Assembly (NCBI RefSeq): GCF_003443655.1
Contig: NZ_CP031941.1
Coordinates: 1,359,501-1,423,500, forward strand
Source: Nostoc sphaeroides
Lineage (GTDB): Bacteria > Cyanobacteriota > Cyanobacteriia > Cyanobacteriales > Nostocaceae
DNA: 64,000 nucleotides
Direction of reading: 5' to 3'
Part shown: positions 17,496 through 25,653 of the stretch, in pieces
Layout of the letters: each line of letters opens with the position of its first letter
Numbering within the stretch: position 1 is the stretch's first letter
Program-made: the position numbers and the translations under genes
Notes under the pieces: model-generated
What the model was told of the DNA's origin: nothing
Database searches by the model: none
Seen by the model: only the letters and a program-made list of their open reading frames with translations

Positions 17496-17719
17496 CTGGT
17501 GAACAGTTAGACCCTGAAAAATTGGCGGGTCGTCCGGTAAAGCTGGTTAGAAATCGGATTGCAGCCAAAGGAGCAAGGTTACTGTTTAGAGAACTGATTC
17601 AAGTCCACAATAAATTGTTAGAGTGAAGTACAAGTTGTGCTAAATAAAAAGTATTTTTTAGGGATTTCTAGGAAACTAGTAAATAACTATATAATGAAAA
17701 ACTTTCAGGAGGAGCGGTA

Positions 17720-19000
17720 GTGAGCCTACAAACTCTCGTTGACCAAGCCACCATCCCGCCAGATTCAGGGTCAGCATCTAGTCTCTTTGATACAGATAGC
17801 TTTAATGAAGCTGTCATGTCTACCTACGGCCGGTTTCCCTTAGCCCTAGACCGGGGTGCTGGATGCCGGGTTTGGGATACGCAGGGGCGGGAATATCTGG
17901 ACTTTGTGGCGGGAATTGCTACTTGTACTTTGGGACACGCCCACCCAGTTATGGTAGAAGCGGTGACACGCCAAATCCAGAAGCTGCACCATGTCTCTAA
18001 TTTGTACTACATTCCTGAGCAAGGTGAATTGGCAAAATGGCTCGTTGATCATTCCTGTGCCGATCGCGTATTTTTCTGCAATTCTGGTGCTGAAGCTAAC
18101 GAAGCCGCAATTAAACTGGCGCGTAAATATGCTCACACAGTATTAGAAATTGACAAACCGATTATTTTAACCGCCAATGCCAGCTTCCACGGACGGACTT
18201 TGGCAACAATTACCGCTACGGGACAAGCGAAGTATCAAAAATATTTTGATCCCTTAGTACCTGGTTTCCACTACGTAAATTACAACGATATTAACGCTGT
18301 GGAAGTGGCGATTAGCGAGTTGGATGAAGGCGATTATCGGGTAGCGGCAATTCTGATTGAGCCATTGCAGGGAGAAGGCGGTGTGCGTCCGGGAGATGTT
18401 GCCTATTTCAAAAAGCTTCGGCAAATTTGCGACGAAACTGGCATTTTATTGATTTTTGATGAAGTGCAAGTTGGTATGGGGCGCAGTGGCAAATTATGGG
18501 CTTACGAACATCTCGGCGTTGAACCAGATATTTTCGCCAGTGCCAAAGGCTTAGGTGGCGGTATCCCCATTGGTGCAATGATGAGCAAGAAATTCTGTGA
18601 TGTTTTTCAACCAGGGGAACACGCCAGCACCTTTGGTGGAAATCCTTTTGTGTGTGGTGTAGCACTCAGTGTTTGCCAGACATTGGAACGGGAAAATATT
18701 TTGCAGAATGTGCAAGACAGGGGTGAACAATTGCGATCTGGATTGAAGGCGATCGCAGCGAAATATCCTCAGCAGGTTGGCGAAATCCGGGGTTGGGGTT
18801 TAATCAACGGTTTGGAGTTGCGAGCCGATATTCAATTAACCGCAGCAGATATCGTCAATGCTGCCATCAAGGAAGGTGTATTACTTGTACCAGCCGGGCC
18901 AAAAGTAGTCCGATTTGTGCCACCGCTAATTGTCACAGAAGCAGAAGTAAACACTGCTTTAGAAGCTGTAGATAAGGCGATCGCAACTCTCACAGCTTAA
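17720..19000 (+). CDS. argD: Acetylornithine aminotransferase
   Basis: 426 residues. Pyridoxal-phosphate enzyme that transaminates N-acetylglutamate semialdehyde to N-acetylornithine in arginine synthesis. Visible: substrate/cofactor motif FCNSGAEANEAAIKLARKY, NASFHGRTLATI, the acidic EPLQGEGGV and FDEVQVGMGR with the PLP-binding Asp, and the Schiff-base Lys in SAKGLGGGIPIGA. A GTG start at 17720 is preceded by AGGAGG (17707-17712), the best ribosome-binding site in the area. In cyanobacteria ArgD may also act on succinyldiaminopimelate. It stands alone and is followed by a clear terminator. Confidence 0.95.
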   Translation: MSLQTLVDQATIPPDSGSASSLFDTDSFNEAVMSTYGRFPLALDRGAGCRVWDTQGREYLDFVAGIATCTLGHAHPVMVEAVTRQIQKLHHVSNLYYIPEQGELAKWLVDHSCADRVFFCNSGAEANEAAIKLARKYAHTVLEIDKPIILTANASFHGRTLATITATGQAKYQKYFDPLVPGFHYVNYNDINAVEVAISELDEGDYRVAAILIEPLQGEGGVRPGDVAYFKKLRQICDETGILLIFDEVQVGMGRSGKLWAYEHLGVEPDIFASAKGLGGGIPIGAMMSKKFCDVFQPGEHASTFGGNPFVCGVALSVCQTLERENILQNVQDRGEQLRSGLKAIAAKYPQQVGEIRGWGLINGLELRADIQLTAADIVNAAIKEGVLLVPAGPKVVRFVPPLIVTEAEVNTALEAVDKAIATLTA

Positions 19001-19007
19001 GGTAATC

Positions 19008-19048
19008 AAAAAGCGAGGATAAGTCTTTGTGCCTATCTCTCGCTTTTT
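19008..19048 (+). terminator. Intrinsic terminator of argD
   Basis: Stem AAAAAGCGAG (19008-19017) pairs with CTCGCTTTTT (19039-19048), ending in a T-run, eight bases after the argD stop. Confidence 0.8.
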
Positions 19049-19194
19049 CTGATTTTTAGATTAATTTTCAATAAAAGTATTGATTTTTTGCTCTATTTAT
19101 GTGTTGAGTAGAGATCGGCGAAAATAAATCTACCATTTCATTACATCCAGAAAGCCCAAAATTAAAGCATTTTGACTTTTGACTTGCGGTGGTG

Positions 19195-19384
19195 TAAATA
19201 AGTAGGCGAGAATAAATCAAACTAAGTTAAGTAATGTAAAAAATATTGAAATTAGTTCGTAGTGGGGACTTTAGTCCTTATTTGAGGACTAAAGTCCTCT
19301 CTTCGAGACGCTGCGCGTAGCTTGCTTCCCCGCAGGGGTACATTACGAACATGCAAATTATTTACGCCGCTCTACTTATCACTA
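19195..19384. mobile_element. Inverted-repeat element, possible MITE family E
   Basis: Left end AATAAGTAGGCGAGAATAAA and right end TTATTTACGCCGCTCTACTT are roughly inverted. Inside are AAATCAAACTAAGTTAAGTA and a GGACTTTAGTCCT hairpin. Similar end sequences occur around 49180 and 49430, where another element is nested between them. No clear target duplication. Confidence 0.45.
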
Positions 19385-19398
19385 TCACAGCGTTCTCT

Positions 19399-20004
19399 TC
19401 AATCTGGGGAAATTTCTCGATAGGCTTGCCGACACTGTTCATAATTGTCTGGCAAAATCTCGGCATTACCAAAACATAATTGCTCATGAGTGGTAATTAA
19501 AGTTTCATAAGGCTGTATGGGAGTCACAGACGATCGCAGCAATTGCAGATATTCTCCATCAGTGCGGCTGAGTTTGTGGGGTGCGAGTGCGTTTTGATGT
19601 AACTGCTGTAACATAGCTAAATAGAGACAACGGCAAGCTTCACGGTAGTTACCTTGACGGTAAAATTGTTGCGATCGCTCCAACAAAAGGGCAGTGGATG
19701 CCTCACTAGAGGGAGCTTTTACACGAAAATCAGTGATATTGCCACTTCTATTCAGCCAAGAATATATATAAGGACTAAATTCTCGCCATAATCGCCAACC
19801 CACCCAAGCGATAAATAAACCTACTACCAGCCAAAACAGGAATTTCAGGAATTCAGCAAGCCTTGGGCTAATCGACCATCCACTAGGCAATTCGGGTATT
19901 GCACGTTCAAAGCGGTAAAACTGGTATTCCCACCATTCTCCCACTTGTTGTTGAAATTGAGAAAGCTGCCAACTCCAGCTAGTTTTTTCAAAAGTATCTG
20001 TCAT
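19399..20004 (-). CDS. DUF4129 domain membrane protein
   Basis: 201 residues. One membrane helix (about 70-90, FLFWLVVGLFIAWVGWRLW), an N-terminal cytoplasmic or lumenal segment, and a C-terminal DUF4129 domain (about 112-198) with YREACRCLYLAMLQQLHQ, TDGEYLQLL and the final EQCRQAYREI. DUF4129 is often linked to transglutaminase-type proteins and cell-envelope functions, but the biochemical role is not known. Start is the ATG directly beside the G-rich repeat array, which probably contributes nothing to expression. Confidence 0.82.
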   Translation of the reverse strand: MTDTFEKTSWSWQLSQFQQQVGEWWEYQFYRFERAIPELPSGWSISPRLAEFLKFLFWLVVGLFIAWVGWRLWREFSPYIYSWLNRSGNITDFRVKAPSSEASTALLLERSQQFYRQGNYREACRCLYLAMLQQLHQNALAPHKLSRTDGEYLQLLRSSVTPIQPYETLITTHEQLCFGNAEILPDNYEQCRQAYREISPD

Positions 20005-20005
20005 A

Positions 20006-20158
20006 GGGGGGAGTGGGGAGTGGGGAGTGGGGAGTGGGGAGTGGGGAGTGGGGGAGCAGGGGGAGCAGGGGAGGCAGGGGAGGCAGGGGAAGAATAACTA
20101 TGATATTGCCCAATGCCCAATGCCCCATGCCCAATGCCCAATGACTAATGACTAATGA
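20006..20158. repeat. Mixed heptamer arrays
   Basis: GGGGAGT heptamers (about seven), then GGGGGAGCA and GGGGAGGCA units, then CCCAATG and CTAATGA units, together filling the whole gap between two leftward genes. It resembles the arrays at 2709-2788 and 56060-56175. Confidence 0.8.
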
Positions 20159-20656
20159 CTAATGGCTCTTGACTCTTGACTTTTTTATCATTATCCAGCC
20201 GATGACAATAAGTAGCACACCGAATGCAAGAAATCCTAGATCCCAAGTTAACTCATTTGGGCCTGGTTTTACATGATGGATACCGAGAATTTGATGGTCA
20301 ATTAAACCTTCAACGAAGTCGAACAACCCAGTACCAATCAATATTGACCCAATAAAGGTCTGTGATGACCAAGGAACATCTTCACGCCCTCCGGCACGCC
20401 ATAGCAAGACAACTCCTACCACGGTGAATACCCAATTAAAGGTATGAAAAAACCCATCCCATACCATGTTCAAATCTATATTCGCCATGTTTGTCAGAGG
20501 TCGAATATTACTGAGCATGTGATGCCACTGGAGGATCTGATGCAGTAAAATTCCATCTATAAACCCTCCAATACCTACACCAAGGAAAATTCCAGCAGTA
20601 ATTATTGGTGCGCGTCGGTTGAGGGTTTCACTTTTCGCCTCCATTGTCAACCTCAT
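20159..20656 (-). CDS. DUF2243 family membrane protein
   Basis: 165 residues with four hydrophobic helices. The duplicated family signature is seen as GGFIDGILLHQILQWHHMLS (residues about 30-49) and DFVEGLIDHQILGIHHVKPG (about 112-131); the repeated His pairs could bind metal. DUF2243 proteins are small integral membrane proteins of unknown role. Start is Met1 or Met5. The last codons and stop run into the heptamer array, so the C-terminus (MIKKSRVKSH) may be partly repeat-derived. Confidence 0.85.
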   Translation of the reverse strand: MRLTMEAKSETLNRRAPIITAGIFLGVGIGGFIDGILLHQILQWHHMLSNIRPLTNMANIDLNMVWDGFFHTFNWVFTVVGVVLLWRAGGREDVPWSSQTFIGSILIGTGLFDFVEGLIDHQILGIHHVKPGPNELTWDLGFLAFGVLLIVIGWIMIKKSRVKSH

Positions 20657-20741
20657 AGATAGGCTTTATTCACCAAAATATAACTCTTTTGGGAGAAATA
20701 TCTCTATCTTGAGGCAAGTACGATCAGTGAACTTTATTTAA

Positions 20742-21134
20742 TTAATTTTCAGATTTAATCTGCATACCCGCTTTCACTGGGTCGAAATCTTGAGGAAAAT
20801 GAGTGCTGCGATCGTAGTCTGCTTTTTCTAAATTCGCTCTTTTGAGATCGGCTTGGCGAAGATTCGCTGACATCAATAATGCTCCCCTCAAATCGGCATC
20901 CTTCAGATTAGCTTGACCCAGATCGGCAAAACTCAGATCAGTTCCCCTCAAATTTGCGCCACTCAGGTTAGCTTCACTCAAGTCAGCATAACTAAGATCA
21001 GAACCTTTCAAGTTAATGCCTTGTAAATCAGCATTACCCAGTTCTGCTTTACTAAAGTCCCGTTTTCCTGCTGCATAACTCTCCACAAGAGTAGTGGCAC
21101 TATTTATGGGCTGTTGAGAATTGACTTCAGGCAT
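20742..21134 (-). CDS. Pentapeptide repeat protein
   Basis: 130 residues. From about residue 30 to 105 it consists of some 15 A(D/N)LXX pentapeptides (ADLQGINLKGSDLSYADLSE, ANLSGANLRGTDLSFADLGQ), which fold into a right-handed quadrilateral beta-helix. No signal peptide or membrane segment, so it is probably cytoplasmic or soluble lumenal. Pentapeptide proteins are abundant in cyanobacteria; functions are mostly unknown. The C-terminal HFPQDFDPVKAGM segment is common to a cyanobacterial subgroup. Confidence 0.88.
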   Translation of the reverse strand: MPEVNSQQPINSATTLVESYAAGKRDFSKAELGNADLQGINLKGSDLSYADLSEANLSGANLRGTDLSFADLGQANLKDADLRGALLMSANLRQADLKRANLEKADYDRSTHFPQDFDPVKAGMQIKSEN

Positions 21135-21194
21135 ATAACAGCCTCACAGATTGTTACTTTTATAGTTGCTAATTATATAGACAAATATCTAATT

Positions 21195-21235
21195 GACATC
21201 CTCCCCACCCTACTTCGTTGAGGGTGGGGATTCCA
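21195..21235 (-). ncRNA. Candidate TnpB guide RNA (reRNA) scaffold / element right end
   Basis: A 9-bp stem CCCCACCCT/AGGGTGGGG (21203-21211, 21221-21229) overlaps the tnpB stop codon, followed leftward by GAGGATGTCAA, the usual end sequence of such cyanobacterial elements. In characterised IS200/IS605 elements the 3' end of tnpB yields the guide RNA, with the guide read from just outside the element. The RNA itself is inference. Confidence 0.5.
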
Positions 21236-22448
21236 AAGATCGCTCTCTGGGTTTCCTCTTTCCACGAGTTGACTTGCTTGAAGGAGTTTCCTCACTCAAG
21301 TATTGGTCAGTCTCTCCAGAGGCGTTAGTTCCGACGTGACCCGCCGTACTCAATCCTTTTTCTAATATGTTCCGCGCTGCGTTCCAATCCCTGTCTTGGG
21401 TATGCCCACAATGAGGACAAACATGAGTTCTGGTTAAGAACGTCTTTTTGACAACCTCGCCACAGTTAGAGCAATTCTGACTGGTGTAGTGAGGTGGAAC
21501 GGCAACCGTGACCACACCAAACACCTTACCGAAATACTCAACCCAATCACGAAACAACGACCACGAAGCATCACTAATAGACTTAGCCAAGGGGTGATTT
21601 TTCACCATATTCCGCACCATCAAATCTTCATACGCCACAAGGTCGTTAGACCTCACCACGCACCTTGCTGTCTTAACGGCAAAGTCTTTACGCTGGCGAC
21701 TTACTTTGAGGTGTTTCCGTGCAAGTTTATTTCTAAACTTAATTCTGTTTTGAGAACCTTTTTTAGTCTTAGACATCCGGCGTTGCAACCGCCTCAAAGA
21801 CTTCTCACTCTTGCGAAGATGTCTAGGATTGGGGACTGTCTCTCCGTTACTATCGGTGTAGAAATGGTTCAGTCCAACATCAATACCAATAGTTTTTCCT
21901 GTTGGTTCTCGTCTTTCAACTCGCTCTTGGTCAATGCAAAATTGGCAATAATAGCCATCTGCACGACGTACAACCCGCACCCTTTTAAACTGTTTAAGCT
22001 GGTAGAAATGCAGGTCACGAGTTCCCCAGAGTTTAAAGGTTCCTGCCTTAAATCCATCCGAGAAAGTGATATACCTGCGGTCATCAGAAAGTTTCCATCC
22101 ACAGGTTTTGTACTCAACAGAACCATGCGTTTGTTCTTTCTTAAACTTTGGAAATCCCTTTTTCCCTGGTTTACCTTTTTTGCAGTTATCAAAGAACCGA
22201 GCGATTGCAGACCACGCCCTTTCAGCACTGGCTTGTCTTGCCATTGAGTTCAGCTTGTCAACCCAAGGAAACTCAATACTGGCTGCAAGTACAGCGCAAA
22301 ATTTATTTAGGTCATAGCGTCCAATGCCCTTATTGTCCATCCAGTATCTCAGGCAGCTATTACGCACAAAACGAGCAGTACGAATCGCTTCATCAAGCGC
22401 TCGATACTGCTCGTTTTGTCCTTCAAGTTTTGCCTCAAATACGATCAT
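21210..22448 (-). CDS. tnpB: RNA-guided nuclease TnpB of an IS200/IS605-family element
   Basis: 412 residues, apparently intact. The RuvC-like triad is present: Asp in TIGIDVGLNHF, Glu in VAYEDLMVRNM, and the final Asp in TQDRDWNAARNIL. The zinc ribbon CSNCG...CPHCG lies between the last two. The N-terminal half has the usual VRNSCLRYWMD and helix-turn-helix region. TnpB cleaves DNA next to a short target-adjacent motif under guide of an RNA from its own 3' end, which favours retention of the element. No tnpA transposase is adjacent, so it moves only in trans, if at all. The C-terminus is extended by a Ser/Lys/Arg-rich tail. Confidence 0.92.
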   Translation of the reverse strand: MIVFEAKLEGQNEQYRALDEAIRTARFVRNSCLRYWMDNKGIGRYDLNKFCAVLAASIEFPWVDKLNSMARQASAERAWSAIARFFDNCKKGKPGKKGFPKFKKEQTHGSVEYKTCGWKLSDDRRYITFSDGFKAGTFKLWGTRDLHFYQLKQFKRVRVVRRADGYYCQFCIDQERVERREPTGKTIGIDVGLNHFYTDSNGETVPNPRHLRKSEKSLRRLQRRMSKTKKGSQNRIKFRNKLARKHLKVSRQRKDFAVKTARCVVRSNDLVAYEDLMVRNMVKNHPLAKSISDASWSLFRDWVEYFGKVFGVVTVAVPPHYTSQNCSNCGEVVKKTFLTRTHVCPHCGHTQDRDWNAARNILEKGLSTAGHVGTNASGETDQYLSEETPSSKSTRGKRKPRERSLESPPSTK

Positions 22449-22925
22449 TTATGTCTATTCTTGCTACATAAATAGTAGATCATGATTGTCAAAAACTCAA
22501 CTACCTTCTTCCCTAATTTCGCTTACGCTCAATTTTGGTCAGAAGGTGTTTCGTTTTTGACCGCTTTACATCCACGAACTACGAAGCGTTGAGGCAGGGG
22601 TATTACAGCGATTTGATAAAAAACATAGCCTTAGGACTTACGCACTTTACAAAAAAACCATCTTGTGTGTTAACCTAAATACCTTGTTCCAGGCTTTTGG
22701 AGGTTGCTTTTGATTGCTGGCGTAGGCGCAGCCCGCCGCAGGCATCGCCAAAATATGATTGAAAAACCTAGATAGAAGCCTTGAAAGCTCTACCTGTTGT
22801 TTTTGCTTTTATGTCAATGGGTAAGTCCTAAGCCTGTCTATTTCTGGGTAATTTTTGTGTGATTTTTTTATGATATGTCTCTCAACTAATTGCATTCTTC
22901 TTTCTCCTGAAGACACCTGGTAATA
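22449..22925. other. Intergenic with a MITE
   Basis: 477 bp between tnpB and the Rrf2 gene. It contains the presumed left end of the tnpB element and MITE family B copy 1 (22632-22830), within which lies a short dispersed repeat GCGTAGGCGCAGCCCGCCGC. No gene seen. Confidence 0.6.
22632..22830. mobile_element. MITE family B, copy 1
   Basis: 199 bp with ends TAGGACTTACGCA and TGGGTAAGTCCTA (inverted, one mismatch) flanked by a 5-bp direct repeat AGCCT (22627-22631, 22831-22835). No ORF. Confidence 0.85.
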
Positions 22926-23363
22926 CTAAATGTAATACATGAGTTCCTTTTGCTTTCGCATTGATCTTCGTTCGCAAAGGTCTTGCAGTGTATATTTTTC
23001 TAAAACTGAGTTAGCAGCCTGACGCGCTTCCTGCCAGACTTCCTGAATTAGCTCACCTTCTACCGTGTTGGGAGTCGGTTCAGGATTAGAGACTACGATA
23101 TCTGATCCTTCCATGCAGCTAAAAGCATCTAACACTGTAATCTTTCCGGGATCTCGTGCTAGAACATAGCCACCTTTGGCTCCGCGTATACTTTTAATTA
23201 AACCTCCACGCCTTAATGTGGCCAGAAGTTGTTCCAAATAGCGGTTTGGTATGTCTTGTAATGCCGCTATCTCCCGAATTTGCAGGGCTTCACCGTTAGA
23301 GTAGCAGCTTGCCAACTCTAACAGGGCTAGAAGTGCGTATTCTGATTTGTTAGAGATTACCAC
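22926..23363 (-). CDS. Rrf2 family transcriptional regulator
   Basis: 145 residues with an N-terminal winged helix-turn-helix (residues 1-80: KSEYALLALLELA, IREIAALQDIPNRYLEQLLATLR, GLIKSIRGAKGGYVLAR) and a dimerisation helix. Only two cysteines are in the sensor region (AFSCMEG and LQDLCERR), not the three closely spaced ones of IscR, so an iron-sulfur cluster of the IscR kind is not evident; a CymR-like, non-cluster regulator is possible. The gene is near cysE-type functions only distantly (32 kb away), so its target cannot be inferred from context. It is followed by degenerate kinase sequence upstream. Confidence 0.88.
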   Translation of the reverse strand: MVISNKSEYALLALLELASCYSNGEALQIREIAALQDIPNRYLEQLLATLRRGGLIKSIRGAKGGYVLARDPGKITVLDAFSCMEGSDIVVSNPEPTPNTVEGELIQEVWQEARQAANSVLEKYTLQDLCERRSMRKQKELMYYI

Positions 23364-23594
23364 AGGCGTAATATTTTAAACTCATGCTTAAATATACAAA
23401 GTATTTCAGTTGCTTTCCCTAAGCTACTGTTAACAAAAACTTTACAATTAGCTTATTATCGACCGGCTAACCTTAGTTTAAAGATTTTTTAGCATAGAAG
23501 CAATTATATTTTATTTTTAATTCAATAAATAAAAGTGATTGATTTTTTATCAAGTCTTCTAAAGTCCAAATTGACTTAAAAGCTGTGCAAGCCG

Positions 23595-23906
23595 CTATAT
23601 ATTCAAATTTCTCGAAAATGGCAGAGTTACGGTAAAGGTAGTTCCTGCACCGATCGCACTTTCGACAGAAATTTCGCCGCCATGTAAATCTACAGCCTGC
23701 TTGACGATGGACATCCCTAGTACAGCATGGCGGAAATAAACCCACCATTACAAACCCTGAAAAAATCAACCTTTGCAGTCTTTGAAAATGGTAGGCGTAT
23801 TTACGCCGACTTGTACTAGTCCCATTCCTGGGATATTACTTGCATTACTAGCGCGATGGAAGGGTTCAAAGATGTGTTTAATTTCATCTGGGGGAATGCC
23901 AATCAT
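23595..23906 (-). pseudogene. Remnant of a histidine kinase C-terminus
   Basis: Two pieces of an HATPase domain on the minus strand. The right piece reads GIPPDEIKHIFEPFHRAS and then loses the pattern. The left piece reads [20 protein letters not shown] to TFTVTLPF and stops near 23595. Between them lie about 90 bases of unrelated sequence with a GGCGTATTTACGCC palindrome. All upstream domains are absent. It sits beside the thioredoxin-reductase pseudogene, so the whole stretch is decaying. Confidence 0.75.
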
Positions 23907-24216
23907 CAATCAACCTCCTTAGTTTGTCTTGTAGCTAAACATTGCTCAGGTAGCGGTGAACGAATTGAATAGTAATCGAACCTTCTCCGACACCGGATGC
24001 TACCCGCTTAATTGACCCAAAGCGCACATCTCCGGCTGCAAATATTCCAGGGACGTTAGATTCTAGTAAGAAAGGAGAGCGTTCTAAAGGCCAACCTTGA
24101 GGAGATTTGCCATTATGCATTAAGTCGGGGCCTGTGAGGATGAACCCCTGAGCATCGCGTTGAATAACACCATCGAGCCAATCAGTTTTGGGGCTAGCAC
24201 CGATGAAGATAAAAAG

Positions 24217-24243
24217 CGATGTCTACGACGGGCTACGCCTACG
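24217..24243. repeat. Short dispersed repeat carrying a stop codon
   Basis: On the minus strand GCGTAGGCGTAGCCCGTCGT followed by AGACATC. Related copies: 22730-22748 and, in part, about 37139-37158 inside the SLH gene. In this pseudogene it stays in frame but brings a TAG at 24223-24225. Confidence 0.7.
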
Positions 24244-24617
24244 CGCCAGCACAGTTTCAGTTTGTCCAGTTTTGGCATGGGCAATTACAATTTCTTCAAG
24301 ATGTTCATCTCCCTTCACTTCCACGACGCTGCAGCTACTGCAAACTTTGATATTTGCAGTAGCTGCAATTTGGTCAATCAAATATTGCGACATACTTGAT
24401 GAAAGTGACTCACCCCGCACCAACATAATCACTTTGCTGGCATACTTAGAAAAGTGCATTGCTGCCTGTCCGGCAGAATTTGCCCCGCCTACCAAGTAAA
24501 CCTCTTCATTGCTACAGGCGATCGCTTCTGTCATGGCAGCACCGTAATAAATTCCTGCCCCTGTAAGCTTCTCGGCTCCTGGGACATTTAGCCAACGGTA
24601 GGAAACACCCGTTGCAA

Positions 24618-24759
24618 GGGAACTCCAAAAAATAAATTATTCCACATTAAAGTCGTTGACTGTTGACTGTTGACTGTTGACTGTTGACTGAAAACTCGTG
24701 AACCGTCAACGGTCAACAGTGAACAATAGCAATGGAATATTTTTTTACTTGGAAGTCCC
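24618..24759. mobile_element. MITE family A, copy 3
   Basis: 142 bp, ends GGGAACTCCAAAAAATAAAT and TATTTTTTTACTTGGAAGTCCC, flanked by a 3-bp direct repeat CAA (24615-24617, 24760-24762). Inserted in the thioredoxin-reductase-like pseudogene. Interior is a run of TGACTGT heptamers. Confidence 0.9.
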
Positions 24760-25009
24760 CAACTAAAAGTGCATGGCAACTAATCTCGCTGCTGTCCCCT
24801 AATTGCAGAACCCGATAAGGATCTTGCAGCTTAACTTTGGTTACTACTTGAGGAGTGAGAATTTCTACCCCAAATCGCCGTGCCTGGGTGACTCCCCGCC
24901 TGGCTAAATCGCTGCCGCTCAAGCCAACAGGAAACCCCAGATAGTTCTCAATGCGTGAACTCGTGCCTGCTTGTCCGCCCGGAGCCTCACGCTCAATTAA
25001 GACTGTACT

Positions 25010-25134
25010 TAATACTACTCGGTTAAGCATTTTGAACTCAGAATTTGGTTTGGGGAAAAGGTTACTGGGGTTGGGTTAAAGGTTTTTTCTTTCCCTTTTC
25101 CCCTTCCCCTTTTCCCCTTAACCGAGAAGTATTG
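25010..25134. mobile_element. MITE family D, copy 1
   Basis: 125 bp, ends TAATACTACTCGGTTAAG and CTTAACCGAGAAGTATTG, flanked by an exact 10-bp direct repeat AGACTGTACT (25000-25009, 25135-25144). Inserted in the thioredoxin-reductase-like pseudogene. Interior is poly-purine/pyrimidine with no ORF. Confidence 0.9.
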
Positions 25135-25243
25135 AGACTGTACTCAATCCCTCAGAAGGGCCATACTGATGCCGCAAGTCTCGTGACACCGCTTGTAAGA
25201 CTTCTGGATCATCATCTACGGTTAAAATTGCTGGTTTTACCAT

Positions 25244-25653
25244 AACTACTGTTACTTAATAATTGCAGTGCCTAGTCTTTTGTTCAAAAACTTGTCGTCA
25301 AAATATTTACTGTTCAACTAGCGGGACTTAAACGAAAATTAAGCCCAAAATGAAGAAACATTGGTGATAAAATATTCGATATCGGTGGCTGGTGAAAAAG
25401 TCGCTGCATTCATGACGATGGCAATATTTCGCTTTCCCTTCAATTGTGATATGGCATGGCGGCGGGAGTTGTCTCTTTCATGGGAGCTTACTTTGAGGTG
25501 AAAGCTAGGCTGAAAAAGAATTATACCCCTTTTTACTCCTCTTGTTTGTCTAAATCCCATTAAGATAGATTCAAGTTCACAGGAGCAGCATCTTCTGAAC
25601 ATGGGTTTAGATTTTGGAAAAACCCTTTGTTCTTCACATCGGGTTATAAGCGT
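25244..25653. other. Intergenic, possible gene remnant
   Basis: 410 bp. A leftward frame near 25339-25460 (QLKGKRNIAIVMNAATFSPA...) looks protein-like but has no convincing start or family; it could be a relic. The MATE gene promoter presumably lies here. Confidence 0.4.

Larger units (their letters stand above)
16884..17626 (+). pseudogene. Hypothetical gene split by a tnpB-type insertion
   Basis: Two rightward coding pieces flank the element at about 17075-17495. The left piece reads QFYYECPFLKLSADAKRIAV, is shifted by one frame near 16970, then KSLWQWVFTRIEPRSS to DIGKILG (about 17070). The right piece resumes with GEQLDPEKLAGRPVKLV and ends HNKLLE-stop at 17626. Composition and register suggest one former small gene that has been interrupted and frameshifted. 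Product unknown. Confidence 0.45.
23935..25243 (-). pseudogene. Fused response regulator / thioredoxin-reductase-like oxidoreductase, broken
   Basis: Starts with the receiver N-terminus MVKPAILTVDDDPEVLQAVS (25243), then joins directly to the FAD domain at EGLSTVLIEREAPGGQAG, so most of the receiver and the FAD GxGxxG region are deleted. Three further lesions follow. A family D element (25010-25134) interrupts the joint. A family A MITE (24618-24759) interrupts ALLV|ATGVSYRWLNV. A short repeat insertion around 24217-24243 introduces an in-frame TAG after TVLAR. The remaining segments (VYLVGGANSAGQAAM, SLFIFIGASPKTDWL, GIFAAGDVR) are clear NAD- and FAD-binding parts. Removing either element plus one target copy restores the frame. 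The intact family is about 550 residues. Confidence 0.88.

Noticed and set aside
15073..17700. Attachment-site duplication of the tRNA-His 3' end
   Set aside because: I looked for GGGTTCAATTCCCATCG-like sequence downstream and found none in the window.
25339..25602. 87-codon leftward ORF
   Set aside because: Part looks protein-like, but there is no reliable start or family; mentioned only as possible relic.
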